DNA from: Rikenellaceae bacterium UBA1749 | Lineage (GTDB): Bacteria > Bacteroidota > Bacteroidia > Bacteroidales > Rikenellaceae | Direction: 5' to 3' | Assembly: GCA_002315675.1 (NCBI GenBank) | Contig: DCHP01000027.1 | Span: forward strand, 1-19,590 | Length of the DNA stretch: 19,590 nucleotides | Part shown: one piece after another, positions 8,215 through 16,210 of the stretch | Layout of the letters: each line of letters begins with the position of its first letter | Position numbering within the stretch: the first letter of the stretch is position 1 | Made by a program: the position numbers and the translations under genes | Notes under the pieces: generated by a model | What the model saw: only the letters and a program-made list of their open reading frames with translations | Told to the model about the DNA's origin: nothing | Database searches by the model: none

Positions 8215-9389
8215 TGCCCAGCTACAGTTCTATGAATGATTTAATTGAGAAATGGATTGATACAGACCCTGTTATTGTTGCGTTGAAGACAGGTGATAGG
8301 GAACTTGCAGATAGAATTGACATACTTCAGAGAGCCAGAAAAAAACTTCCATCATATTTTGCTGCAAAAGCAGAGTTTTCAAGGATTGAGCTTGAACAAT
8401 GTACATCAGAGGCAATAGCCTCGCAAAGGGGATATCAGGGTGGTAGTCTGGCTATTGATCTGACCACAGGTCTGGGAGTGGACTCATATTATCTCTCAAA
8501 ATCCTATCGCAAGGTAATATCTGTTGAAATTGATCCGTCTCGTTCAAAATCTGCTGAAGTGAATTTTCAATTACTTGGAGCAAATAATGTTCAAACGGTA
8601 AATAGTTCTGCGGAAGATTTTATTAAGAACTTCAATGAGGTTGCAGATATCATTTTTATTGATCCTGCCAGAAGAGATGATGTCGGGAACAGGATATATG
8701 ATATTTCATTAACCAAGCCGGATGTAATTTCTTTGCTCCCTACTTTGCTTTCACATTGCAAGGAATTAAGAATAAAATGTTCTCCTATGTTTGACGTTGA
8801 TGAACTTGAAAAACAGTTCAATCATCAGTGTTCGGTTGAAACGATATCATATGATGGAGAATGTAAGGAAACAGTCGTACATATTGATGGAAAACCATTA
8901 CGACGAATGGCAACTATCGTATCCTCGAAGAGAGAAACCAGATTCCTTGCTTTCAACTTGTCCATGAATGATTATTCAACCAGTGATACATGTAGTAATC
9001 CAGAAGATAATCAAAGCGAAGGGGATGTGTCACTGACTGATATGCGCTATTTGCTCTCTTTCGATGTGGCATTGGTAAAATCCAGGTTAGTCTCAGATTT
9101 TATCAGTGAATTCCATCCATCGATTAAATATGTTTCTGTAGGGTCATATATTCTCTCTGATAAAGAAATCGCTGATTCTGCTGTCAATTGCAGGAAGATT
9201 GCATCCATTGAACCCTTTTCTCCCTCAAAATTGAAGAAACAGATTAAGGGGAAACAAATCTCTGTCCTGAGAAAAGGTTTTCCTATATCAATGGAAATTC
9301 TGAAGAAACAGATTGGATTCAGGGAAGGTGGTAAGGAAGAAATCGCTTTTATTGAATTTGCTTCTTCAAAATATACGATTCGTTTTTAG
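8214..9389 (+). CDS. Class I SAM-dependent methyltransferase with THUMP-like C-terminal domain
   Basis: This 391-residue protein has a Rossmann methyltransferase core. The SAM-binding motif I is AIDLTTGLGVDSYYL (80-94), acidic Glu105 follows the second strand in VISVEIDPSR, and IIFIDPARRD (147-156) resembles the motif IV region. The C-terminal part (roughly 300-391) fits the THUMP-like domain fused to this methyltransferase in Bacteroidota. The family is thought to act on RNA, but its substrate has not been established as far as I know. The start is taken as the ATG at 8214, which overlaps the NAD kinase stop (TGATG). A TTG one codon earlier and an ATG at 8232 are alternatives. Low-complexity residues around 255-270 probably form a linker. 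The protein is cytoplasmic, with no signal peptide. Confidence 0.85.
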   Translation: MPSYSSMNDLIEKWIDTDPVIVALKTGDRELADRIDILQRARKKLPSYFAAKAEFSRIELEQCTSEAIASQRGYQGGSLAIDLTTGLGVDSYYLSKSYRKVISVEIDPSRSKSAEVNFQLLGANNVQTVNSSAEDFIKNFNEVADIIFIDPARRDDVGNRIYDISLTKPDVISLLPTLLSHCKELRIKCSPMFDVDELEKQFNHQCSVETISYDGECKETVVHIDGKPLRRMATIVSSKRETRFLAFNLSMNDYSTSDTCSNPEDNQSEGDVSLTDMRYLLSFDVALVKSRLVSDFISEFHPSIKYVSVGSYILSDKEIADSAVNCRKIASIEPFSPSKLKKQIKGKQISVLRKGFPISMEILKKQIGFREGGKEEIAFIEFASSKYTIRF

Positions 9390-9451
9390 AATATCGGCAA
9401 GACAACTCAATACATCAGTATTATTCACTTAATAATGAATATGTACATCAG

Positions 9452-10012
9452 TTATTGATTGCCTTTATCCGCAGTCCAGTAGACTTCGTTTATCTTTTCA
9501 AAGTAAACAATTTGCCGTCCTAAAGCATAGAAGAAGTCAGACAGTCTGTTTATGAAATCCTGGACATTACAATCCACTTCAACTCCCGATTCTATCAATC
9601 TGACAATACAACGTTCGGCCCTTCGGCATATAGTTCTGCATATGTGAGAGGAACTGAGAGAAGTTGAACCAATTGGAAGCGTGAAATTGCTGATTTGAGG
9701 GATACCTTCAAGTAGAGCGTCAATCATCCTTTCAACTGTATTAACCATGTCTTCCGTGATTTGTGGAAGTTTTTTTGTGGAATTGCCATCAGAAGCGATG
9801 AGTGATGCACAATCCATGGTCCTGTTGATTACCCAAAGTAGATAATCCCTGGCTTTGACATTGGCAGAAATTCGGTTGTATAATTCTCCTTCAAAAGCAG
9901 TCAATTCATCAAGGGTACCATAAGCATCAATTCGTAAATCTGCTTTTGATATTCTGTGACCTCCAATAATAGAGGTCATACCTCTGTCTCCTGTCTTAGT
10001 GTAGATTTTCAT
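9452..10012 (-). CDS. Cob(I)alamin adenosyltransferase, PduO type
   Basis: This 186-residue cytoplasmic enzyme transfers the adenosyl group of ATP to cob(I)alamin (or cobyrinic acid a,c-diamide) to form the active coenzyme B12. PduO-type signatures are the N-terminal KIYTKTGDRGMTSIIGG (2-18), AYGTLDELTAFEGEL (30-44), the arginine-rich CRTICRRAERCIV (125-137) and the C-terminal FINRLSDFFYALGR (153-166), which holds the usual Arg/Asp residues. The length is typical. Its ATG overlaps the stop of the ABC ATPase gene by four bases, so it is the last gene of a probable minus-strand operon. No B12-dependent enzyme or cobalamin transport gene is nearby, and no B12 riboswitch was recognised upstream. 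Confidence 0.93.
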   Translation of the reverse strand: MKIYTKTGDRGMTSIIGGHRISKADLRIDAYGTLDELTAFEGELYNRISANVKARDYLLWVINRTMDCASLIASDGNSTKKLPQITEDMVNTVERMIDALLEGIPQISNFTLPIGSTSLSSSHICRTICRRAERCIVRLIESGVEVDCNVQDFINRLSDFFYALGRQIVYFEKINEVYWTADKGNQ

Positions 10013-10722
10013 ATTTCCTGATTTGCCATAGTAGGATTCTGATTGACAAAGTCGCTTTCTATCTTTCCATCCCTGAGTCTGACAATTCTTCTGGCATGTT
10101 TTGCAATATCTTCCTCGTGAGTAACAACAATCAGAGTGTTCCCTTTCCTATATATTGCTTCAAACAATTTCATAATGTCAATTGAGGTTTTTGTGTCAAG
10201 ATTACCAGTAGGTTCATCCGCAAGTATGATGGAAGGCTCGTTTACCAATGCGCGGGCAACTGCAACTCTTTGTCTTTGTCCACCACTCATTTCATTTGGA
10301 CGATGTCCCATACGATCCTTGAGTCCTACCTGATCCAATGCTATTTCGGCTTTTTCCAGTCTTTTTTTCTTTGGATATCCCATATAAATCAATGGTAGAG
10401 CTACATTTTCCAATGCATTCAGTCTTGGCAATAAATTGAAAGTCTGAAATACGAATCCAATCTCCTTGCATCTGACTTCAGCAAGTTCATCCTCTCCCAT
10501 ATGGCTGACATTGGTCCCATTCAATATATAATCTCCGGAGGTTGGTGAATCAAGACACCCCAATATGTTCATCAGCGTAGATTTCCCGGAACCTGAAGGT
10601 CCCATAATTGCTACATAATCATTCTTATTGATAGTAAGATCTACCCCTGCAAGGGCATATACATACTGGTCTCCGACGTGGTATGTCTTGCGAATGTCTT
10701 TTATCGTTATTATATCGTTCAC
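10009..10722 (-). CDS. ABC transporter ATP-binding protein, LolD/MacB family
   Basis: This 237-residue nucleotide-binding subunit has all the ABC motifs: Walker A GPSGSGKST (41-49), Q-loop Gln93 in FVFQTFNLLPRL, signature MSGGQRQRV (145-153), Walker B IILADE (165-170) followed by PTGNLD, and the H-loop His202 in VVTHEED. The sequence GCLDSPTSG after Walker A and the PTGNLD D-loop region are characteristic of the MacB/LolD/FtsE branch. That branch works with four-TM permeases carrying a large periplasmic domain, in lipoprotein sorting or mechanotransmission. No permease lies in the window, so the partner is encoded elsewhere. The gene follows the barrel gene after 57 bases and overlaps the adenosyltransferase by four bases, so it is likely part of one transcript. 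Its substrate is unknown. Confidence 0.93.
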   Translation of the reverse strand: MNDIITIKDIRKTYHVGDQYVYALAGVDLTINKNDYVAIMGPSGSGKSTLMNILGCLDSPTSGDYILNGTNVSHMGEDELAEVRCKEIGFVFQTFNLLPRLNALENVALPLIYMGYPKKKRLEKAEIALDQVGLKDRMGHRPNEMSGGQRQRVAVARALVNEPSIILADEPTGNLDTKTSIDIMKLFEAIYRKGNTLIVVTHEEDIAKHARRIVRLRDGKIESDFVNQNPTMANQEI

Positions 10723-10779
10723 TTATGGAGTTGTTAAGTTTGAATGTATTATTTGTTTGAACCTGGATACCTCTGAATG

Positions 10780-12375
10780 CTAATTGAATGGTCTGAATCC
10801 AAATGTCAACAAAATTGTATGGTTTGTGTTTTTAGAGTTAATAATGCCACTTGATTTGACTGTATAACCATCGTCAGCAATATATTTGAAGAAGGTGCTA
10901 GGCAAATTATTCTGCATGCCATAGACATATGCTATGTCAAAACTGAACCAGTCGAAGCGCAATCCTACACCACCGGAGTATTGTTGATACCTACCATAAT
11001 CATTCAGTGCACTATCCCTGTACATAGAACCATAATATGCATAGCCGGCTCTAAGGAAAAGAATTTGGACTGGTCTGACTTCAACTGCAAATCTGAAATT
11101 GCTGGCAGATTTGTAGAAGTCTTTCACCATATCGTTTATGTAGAAATTATTCCCATCATAATAGGTTGATAGGTTCTGAAGATTATCGATGGCACCGGCA
11201 TTTGTCGGTGTCCTGTACCCGACAATATTAAGATCGTTACGATACTTCATGCTTCCATAGGTGACAAGCTCGTAATCGGCAGAGAGTATTAGTTTTTTTG
11301 CGATAGTCGTTGAAATACCGAACAGGAAATGAGATGCTGTTGTATACTTGTAATTATTGTACAGGGTTGGGGTGTCGGAAAAACCATATCCTGAATATTC
11401 TTTGTCGTACACTGTCAGATTTGAATAGGAATTTTCCCTGAAATTTCCCCATGTTGGACTATGGTAGGCAACACCGATTCTCAAATAATCCAAATTCAGC
11501 GTTGCTCCGATCTTGAAATTAAAACCTATTCCGTTCTGAGATAGATTCTGTTTAAGGGTAAAGTTGTCAAGACTCCCCGTGTTGTTCAGATCGGTGACTT
11601 CACCATATCTGTATTCTTCGTTGTATATTAGATTCTGTAAATTCAATGATAGACCAATATACAGTTTATTGTCAAAATTATACGCTCCGCTTAGGGAATA
11701 CTCATGGAGCGCTCCGGATGTCGATAATGAGGACTGTGGCTGTTGAATATCACCGTCCTGGTAATTGAACAATCCAGCCATGTTGTATTCATCTCCTGCA
11801 TATGTAGGATTTACCAGACCTGCTTGATAACCCATTATTGCATTCCACATACTTGGCACATATTTGTAGAAAGCCTGATATGGATCGCCTGATGGAGAAC
11901 CAATATCTGAGGCCGGCACGCCATACAACTGTTCCATATACATTTGTCCGATAGATGTATTTTCGCTGTAACCATAAACAGATGATCTATTTTCGAAGTC
12001 ATTCAGTCTATTGTATCCTATGCCAAAAGTGAAATCACTGTCTCCGGAAATAATAACAGAAAAGTTTCCTATTGCTACTTTGCTGTTACTTCTGTTGTAT
12101 GAATTTGTTCCGCTGTAGTTTGTGCTATTTGAACCGAATTTAACAATTGGCGTGAAACTGACTTCTGAAGATCTATACATAGCAAGTCCGGCTGGATTAA
12201 TGCTCATGGAAATACCATCAGCTCCGAGGCTCGTAAATGCTCCACCCATGGCAGCAGAACGGGATGTTGAAGTTCCGTAATTAATTTGAGATAACCTCAT
12301 TAAGTCCGCTGTACCTTGCCCGAATGAAATCCCAATGCTTGCTATTAAAACCAATATCAATAATTTTCTTTTCAT
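10780..12375 (-). CDS. Outer-membrane beta-barrel protein, OmpP1/FadL-like
   Basis: The start is placed at the ATG ending at 12375, where a clear signal peptide begins (MKRKLLILVLIASIGISFGQ); the frame extends 10 codons further but without signal-peptide character. The product has 531 residues. After cleavage the N-terminus contains SRSAAMGGAFTSLGADGIS and INPAGLAMYRSSEVSFTP. These match the opening of OmpP1/FadL/TodX-type barrels in Bacteroidota (small-residue hatch, then NPAGL). The rest alternates polar and aromatic residues (YSLSGAYNFDNKLYIGLSLN, FNFKIGATLNLDYLRIGVAY) and ends in the strand ILLTFGFRPFN, as expected of a barrel. FadL relatives import hydrophobic molecules, but many Bacteroidota members have no known ligand. 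It lies 46 bases after the Trp/Gly-rich gene and is probably co-transcribed with it. Confidence 0.82.
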   Translation of the reverse strand: MKRKLLILVLIASIGISFGQGTADLMRLSQINYGTSTSRSAAMGGAFTSLGADGISMSINPAGLAMYRSSEVSFTPIVKFGSNSTNYSGTNSYNRSNSKVAIGNFSVIISGDSDFTFGIGYNRLNDFENRSSVYGYSENTSIGQMYMEQLYGVPASDIGSPSGDPYQAFYKYVPSMWNAIMGYQAGLVNPTYAGDEYNMAGLFNYQDGDIQQPQSSLSTSGALHEYSLSGAYNFDNKLYIGLSLNLQNLIYNEEYRYGEVTDLNNTGSLDNFTLKQNLSQNGIGFNFKIGATLNLDYLRIGVAYHSPTWGNFRENSYSNLTVYDKEYSGYGFSDTPTLYNNYKYTTASHFLFGISTTIAKKLILSADYELVTYGSMKYRNDLNIVGYRTPTNAGAIDNLQNLSTYYDGNNFYINDMVKDFYKSASNFRFAVEVRPVQILFLRAGYAYYGSMYRDSALNDYGRYQQYSGGVGLRFDWFSFDIAYVYGMQNNLPSTFFKYIADDGYTVKSSGIINSKNTNHTILLTFGFRPFN

Positions 12376-12421
12376 TTTCCCAAATTCGTGTAAATAATAT
12401 CTCAATGAAATTTAATACTGC

Positions 12422-13579
12422 CTATCTTCTTCGGCCACCGCCTCCAATGCTATGGAAACCGCCGCCACCACCTCCGCCAAAGGAACCAGAATTGAATGAT
12501 GGACTATGGCTAGGTGAACTTGTCCTATAACTATTCTCTCTGTTTGTGTAATTTGTATTGTTCCTATAACTTCTATTGCCACTTTGTTGAGTCTGCTGTC
12601 TTACAGAACCTTTTGTCTGGATATTGTCCCTGGAAGGCGGAGTGTTTACATATCCTCTGCCGATAGGATTCCCCTGTGTATGGCTGTTTGCCGGTGATCT
12701 GAGACTTGGCGATGGCGAGAAAACATTTCCGCGTCTATAAGGAGTGTTCCCATAATATACTGGGTGCGCAGGGACAACAACAACGACCCCCGGCCTATAC
12801 CAAGGATGTGGCCCATATGGTCCCCAAGGTCGATACCAAGGATTATACCAAGGTCCATACCATGGATATGGCCCGTATGGTCCCCAAGGTCCCCACCATG
12901 GATCATACCATCCTCCCCAGTGATATCCGAAGCCAAAGCCCCATCCCCACCAGCTATTCCAACATAGACTAAGTGACGCGTAATTATAATAATCGTTTTT
13001 CTCCTCTTTTTTCTTTGCCTCGTATTTTTTTTCTTTCATTATTACTTCAACATAATCGTTGACGCCTTGAGCAGGATCAGATCCGTTGAACATTGCTGTA
13101 ATGTATTGTGGTTCTACCCATACTTGGTCGTTTAATGAAATTACATTGTATAGGTTCTTGTCAAAGGAGTTTCTAAGGAAATGGTAATATGACACCATAA
13201 TGTCCCAATATGACTCTTCATGTTCGGCCGTGGATTTCATAGCAAAGAGCCTTCGCTGTAGGGCAGCATCGAAGCTTGTAATCAATGATTCCTGTGCATC
13301 AGCAGAGAGTTCCGGAATACCTTTGTAATTTGATTTGTATCCAGTCCCGGTACTGGTGCTACTGGAATTGTTTGTTGTTGTCGTTGGAGTATAACTGTTG
13401 TTATTTACCGAACTATTAATGGTTGTATTACTAGAACTATTTATGGTTGTATTACTAACAGTATTTGTGCTACTACTTGATTTCTTCTTGGATGAATTGC
13501 TTTCTAGTTCATCATCCCACTGACAGAAAGAAACATTCGCTAACAACATAAGGATAATAAAGAACGTAAACCTTCTCAT
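12422..13579 (-). CDS. Secreted low-complexity protein, Ser/Thr/Asn- and Trp/Gly/Pro/Tyr-rich
   Basis: I do not recognise a named family for this 385-residue protein. Residues 1-19 are a signal peptide (MRRFTFFIILMLLANVSFC, cleavage before Gln20). The Cys is not in a proper lipobox. Then come a Ser/Thr/Asn-rich linker (29-80) with an imperfect NTTINSS repeat and a more ordered, probably helical part (85-200) ending in a Lys/Glu run. An aromatic stretch (207-264) is built of Trp, Gly, Pro and Tyr, with a 20-residue repeat around WGPWGPYGPYPW and WYRPWGPYGPHPW. Further on are a VVVVVPAHPVYY strand, an Asn/Ser/Arg-rich tail, and the ending SFGGGGGGGFHSIGGGGRRR. A structural or adhesive periplasmic or surface role is possible but inferred from composition only. 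It heads a probable operon with the barrel, ABC ATPase and adenosyltransferase genes. Confidence 0.8.
   Translation of the reverse strand: MRRFTFFIILMLLANVSFCQWDDELESNSSKKKSSSSTNTVSNTTINSSSNTTINSSVNNNSYTPTTTTNNSSSTSTGTGYKSNYKGIPELSADAQESLITSFDAALQRRLFAMKSTAEHEESYWDIMVSYYHFLRNSFDKNLYNVISLNDQVWVEPQYITAMFNGSDPAQGVNDYVEVIMKEKKYEAKKKEEKNDYYNYASLSLCWNSWWGWGFGFGYHWGGWYDPWWGPWGPYGPYPWYGPWYNPWYRPWGPYGPHPWYRPGVVVVVPAHPVYYGNTPYRRGNVFSPSPSLRSPANSHTQGNPIGRGYVNTPPSRDNIQTKGSVRQQTQQSGNRSYRNNTNYTNRENSYRTSSPSHSPSFNSGSFGGGGGGGFHSIGGGGRRR
12801..12900. repeat. 60-base imperfect tandem repeat inside the Trp/Gly-rich gene
   Basis: Copies sharing GGCCC(A/G)TATGGTCCCCAAG start at 12810 and 12870, a 60-base period. 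It encodes the 20-residue protein repeat (WGPWGPYGPYPW / WYRPWGPYGPHPW). Shorter CCAAGG/CCATGG elements echo through the stretch. Slippage or recombination could change the copy number. Confidence 0.75.
13411..13458. repeat. 24-base tandem duplication in the Ser/Thr/Asn linker
   Basis: Two adjacent 24-base units, 13411-13434 and 13435-13458, share AACTATT(A/T)ATGGTTGTATT and differ at only a couple of positions. They encode the NTTINSSS/NTTINSSV repeat of the secreted protein. Confidence 0.75.
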
Positions 13580-13601
13580 AATCTATTTGTTTTTAATGTT
13601 C

Positions 13602-13613
13602 TACCATATGGTA
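13602..13613. promoter_or_regulatory. 12-base perfect palindrome between divergent genes
   Basis: TACCATATGGTA is a perfect palindrome in the 102-base gap between the secreted-protein gene (-) and proS (+). It lies about 23 bases upstream of the former's ATG and about 37 bases before the proS -7 box. It could be an operator or a chance match; only one copy is seen. Confidence 0.2.
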
Positions 13614-13649
13614 AAGTTAGTTTTTTTTCCGCAATTATATGTTTTTTTC

Positions 13650-13657
13650 TACCTTTG
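13650..13657 (+). promoter_or_regulatory. Bacteroidota -7 promoter box for proS
   Basis: TACCTTTG matches TAnnTTTG exactly, 24 bases before the proS ATG, giving a leader of about 20 bases. The -33 region is a T-run without a clear TTG. Confidence 0.55.
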
Positions 13658-13681
13658 ACAACTAATTAATAGAAAAGTAAA

Positions 13682-15166
13682 ATGGCAAATGAGATGAAAG
13701 AACTCACTAAACGTGAGGAAGATTATTCCAAATGGTATAATGATTTGGTGGTCAAGGCGGGATTGGCAGAAAATTCTGCAGTTCGTGGTTGTATGGTCAT
13801 CAAACCATATGGATATGCTATCTGGGAGAAAATGCAGTCAATATTAGATGGAAAATTTAAGGAAACTGGTGTACAGAATGCATATTTTCCTCTGTTTATT
13901 CCGAAATCTTTCTTTAGCCGTGAAGCCAGTCATGTTGAGGGATTTGCAAAAGAATGCGCTGTTGTTACTCACTATAGACTGAAAAATGATCCTAATGGGG
14001 CAGGAGTGGTTGTGGATCCTGAAGCCAAGCTGGAGGAGGAACTTATTGTACGACCTACTTCAGAAACAATCATATGGAATACATATAAGAACTGGATTAC
14101 ATCTTGGAGAGATCTTCCAATAATATGTAACCAGTGGGCAAATGTTGTACGTTGGGAAATGAGGACTCGTTTGTTTCTTCGTACAGCTGAATTCTTATGG
14201 CAGGAAGGTCATACTGCTCACTCTACAAGGGAAGAGGCTCTCGAGGAAGCAAACAAGATGGTCCATGTCTATGCGGATTTTGTTGAGAATTACATGTCCC
14301 TTCCGGTTGTTATAGGAAGAAAAAGTGATTCTGAAAGGTTCGCCGGTGCAGAAGAAACTTTTACGATAGAAGCGCTAATGCAGGATGGTAAAGCACTTCA
14401 GAGTGGAACTTCACATTTCCTGGCCCAGAATTTTGCTAAAGCTTTTGATGTAAAGTTTACGGATAAAGATGGTAAACTTGATTATGTATGGGCAACATCA
14501 TGGGGGGTGTCTACCCGTTTGATGGGTGCTCTTATTATGGCTCATTCAGATAATAATGGTCTTGTATTACCTCCAAATTTGGCTCCTATACAGGTTGTAC
14601 TTATTCCTATATACAAGGGTGAAGAACAATTGGCGAACACAGTTGCTGAACTTGACAAGATTGCTGAAGGACTTCGCGCAAAAGGCATATCAGTCAAGGT
14701 TGATGACAGAGACAATGTACGTAGTGGATTTAAATTCTCAGAATGGGAATTCAAGGGTGTGCCTGTCAGAGTTGTAATGGGACAACGTGATATTGAAAAT
14801 GGTACAGTGGAAATAGCCCGTCGTGATACTTTTGAAAAAGTTCATATTGAAAGGACAGGCGTAGAAAACTACATCGAGAATTTACTTGATGCTATTCAGA
14901 AGAGTATCTTCAACAAGGCTCTTGATTTCCGTGAGAAGATGATTACCAAAGTTGATACCTACGAGGAATTCAAGAAAGTACTAGATGAAAAGGGTGGATT
15001 TATCTTTGCTCACTGGGATGGCACCCCGGAAACAGAAGCAAAAATCAAGGAAGAAACAAAGGCTACGATTCGTTGTATTCCCTTGTATATGGAAAAAGAG
15101 GAAGGTAAATGTATGGTTACAGGTAAACCATCTCACCAGAGAGTGCTTTTTGCACGAGCATACTAA
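13682..15166 (+). CDS. proS: Prolyl-tRNA synthetase (archaeal/eukaryote-like type)
   Basis: ProRS charges tRNA-Pro with proline. This 494-residue class II synthetase is the shorter, eukaryote/archaeon-like form: it lacks the large editing insertion that bacterial-type ProRS carries between motifs 2 and 3. Visible elements are RGCMVIKPYGYAIWEKMQ (35-52), RPTSETIIWNTY (124-135), motif 2 from about 158 (RWEMRTRLFLRTAEFLWQEG), the TSHFLAQNFAKAFDVKF proline-binding stretch (243-259), and motif 3 WGVSTRLMGALIMAHSD (274-290). An anticodon-binding domain (about 300-400) and the C-terminal domain ending RVLFARAY complete it. The C-terminal region has only a few of the Cys residues (IRCIP, GKCMVTG) that form a zinc site in some relatives. 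The gene has its own promoter box and a downstream hairpin terminator, so it is probably monocistronic. Confidence 0.97.
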   Translation: MANEMKELTKREEDYSKWYNDLVVKAGLAENSAVRGCMVIKPYGYAIWEKMQSILDGKFKETGVQNAYFPLFIPKSFFSREASHVEGFAKECAVVTHYRLKNDPNGAGVVVDPEAKLEEELIVRPTSETIIWNTYKNWITSWRDLPIICNQWANVVRWEMRTRLFLRTAEFLWQEGHTAHSTREEALEEANKMVHVYADFVENYMSLPVVIGRKSDSERFAGAEETFTIEALMQDGKALQSGTSHFLAQNFAKAFDVKFTDKDGKLDYVWATSWGVSTRLMGALIMAHSDNNGLVLPPNLAPIQVVLIPIYKGEEQLANTVAELDKIAEGLRAKGISVKVDDRDNVRSGFKFSEWEFKGVPVRVVMGQRDIENGTVEIARRDTFEKVHIERTGVENYIENLLDAIQKSIFNKALDFREKMITKVDTYEEFKKVLDEKGGFIFAHWDGTPETEAKIKEETKATIRCIPLYMEKEEGKCMVTGKPSHQRVLFARAY

Positions 15167-15196
15167 CCTGATATCTGATAAGTATAATTAACATGT

Positions 15197-15242
15197 CCCT
15201 TTCTACTGTACTATTATTGGTGGTAGAAGGGGCTTTATTTTT
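15197..15242 (+). terminator. Rho-independent terminator of proS
   Basis: A 10-bp stem with one G-T pair (CCCTTTCTAC at 15197-15206, GTAGAAGGGG at 15223-15232) encloses a 16-base loop and is followed by CTTTATTTTT. It lies 30 bases after the proS stop and ends just before the hydrolase gene. Confidence 0.75.
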
Positions 15243-15260
15243 AAGAGAAAATAGACTTTT

Positions 15261-16040
15261 ATGCAAAAATTTATAATGATTGACGGGATTCCTGTCAGGT
15301 ATGATATCAAGGGACAAGGTGCCAAGAACTTTCTGCTTATTCATGGCTTTATAGAAAGTATTGAACTTTTTGAATCATTTTCTGATAAACTCTCAAAATC
15401 CGGAAAGGTCCTTACAATAGATCTTCCTGGATGTGGCATGTCTGGTTATGATGGGCGGGAGTGTCTATCAATGGAATATTTTGCGAGTGTAGTCTATTCT
15501 GTAATCCAGAAAGTACAGTTTGGCAGATCAATTGCGATTGGCCATTCTATGGGAGGATATATTTTGTTGGCACTTTCTCAGTTGCATGAAGAGTGTTTTG
15601 AAAAACTGGTACTTCTTCATTCAACCCCTTTTGCAGCGACAGAAACCAGAAAAATTGAAAGGGAAAAGGACCTTGAGATAATGTTGAGTGGGAAAAAAAG
15701 TAGCTTGATAGATGTCAATTCCAAAGGTAGGTTTGCTGCTGAGAATTATAAAAAATTCCGTGACGAAATTCTTGATATGGCAGAAGCTGTGGAAATGTGT
15801 GATGATCAAGCTATTGCAGCTACTATCAGGGGACTTATTTCAAGGGTTTCCCATGGAGATTATTTCAAAGAATGCAAGCTTCCAAGAATGATGATATTCG
15901 GGAAGCAGGATTCCTATATACAGCTATCACGAGCAGAAGAAGTAGCATCTGCATTCCCCGATGCCAAGGTGCTATGGCTTGAACATTCCGGTCATATGGG
16001 CTTTATTGAGGAACCAGACATAATTATCGAAAATCTATAA
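15261..16040 (+). CDS. Alpha/beta hydrolase
   Basis: This 259-residue cytoplasmic alpha/beta-hydrolase-fold enzyme has a readable catalytic triad: Ser96 in the nucleophile elbow GHSMGGY, Asp217 in IFGKQDSYI and His245 in EHSGHMGFIEEP. The oxyanion-hole region LLIHGFIES (25-33) and TIDLPGCGMSGY (52-63) are typical of the fold. A cap region lies roughly between 130 and 200. The substrate cannot be told from the sequence; esterase, lipase-like or C-C hydrolase activities are all possible. Similar proteins are scattered in Bacteroidota without a fixed partner. There is no signal peptide. The gene starts 19 bases after the proS terminator T-run; some read-through from proS is possible. Confidence 0.9.
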   Translation: MQKFIMIDGIPVRYDIKGQGAKNFLLIHGFIESIELFESFSDKLSKSGKVLTIDLPGCGMSGYDGRECLSMEYFASVVYSVIQKVQFGRSIAIGHSMGGYILLALSQLHEECFEKLVLLHSTPFAATETRKIEREKDLEIMLSGKKSSLIDVNSKGRFAAENYKKFRDEILDMAEAVEMCDDQAIAATIRGLISRVSHGDYFKECKLPRMMIFGKQDSYIQLSRAEEVASAFPDAKVLWLEHSGHMGFIEEPDIIIENL

Positions 16041-16063
16041 TGTTTCAAAAGTCGCTTGAAACA
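16041..16063. repeat. 8-bp perfect inverted repeat at the hydrolase stop codon
   Basis: TGTTTCAA (16041-16048) and TTGAAACA (16056-16063) flank a seven-base loop and begin right after the hydrolase TAA. No T-run follows, so it is not a classic terminator. It may protect the mRNA 3' end or be chance. The TTTCAA/TTGAA core recurs in the hairpin at 16211. Confidence 0.35.
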
Positions 16064-16210
16064 AAGTTGCTGCTTCCCGACATATTCGTATTATTACATT
16101 CTTGAATAGTTTACGCTATCCTTCCGAGGAATAGATATGCGATTTATGTACCAGATATGTATTTAATGCAATCATGCTGAAGCAAGATATTTGATGAATC
16201 TATAATGAGA

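Noticed and set aside
10723..10779. Cobalamin riboswitch controlling the adenosyltransferase
   Set aside because: The gap before the ABC gene is only 57 bases and the adenosyltransferase overlaps the ABC gene, so there is no room for a B12 riboswitch immediately upstream.
12790..12910. CRISPR-like regular repeats
   Set aside because: The 60-base period is in frame with a protein repeat, the intervening sequence is also similar, and no cas genes are present.
12646..12972. Several overlapping open frames on both strands, with repetitive Met/Gly/Asp or Pro/Arg/Trp peptides
   Set aside because: They are shadows of the repetitive Trp/Gly/Pro/Tyr-coding DNA; the 385-codon frame with a signal peptide explains the region.
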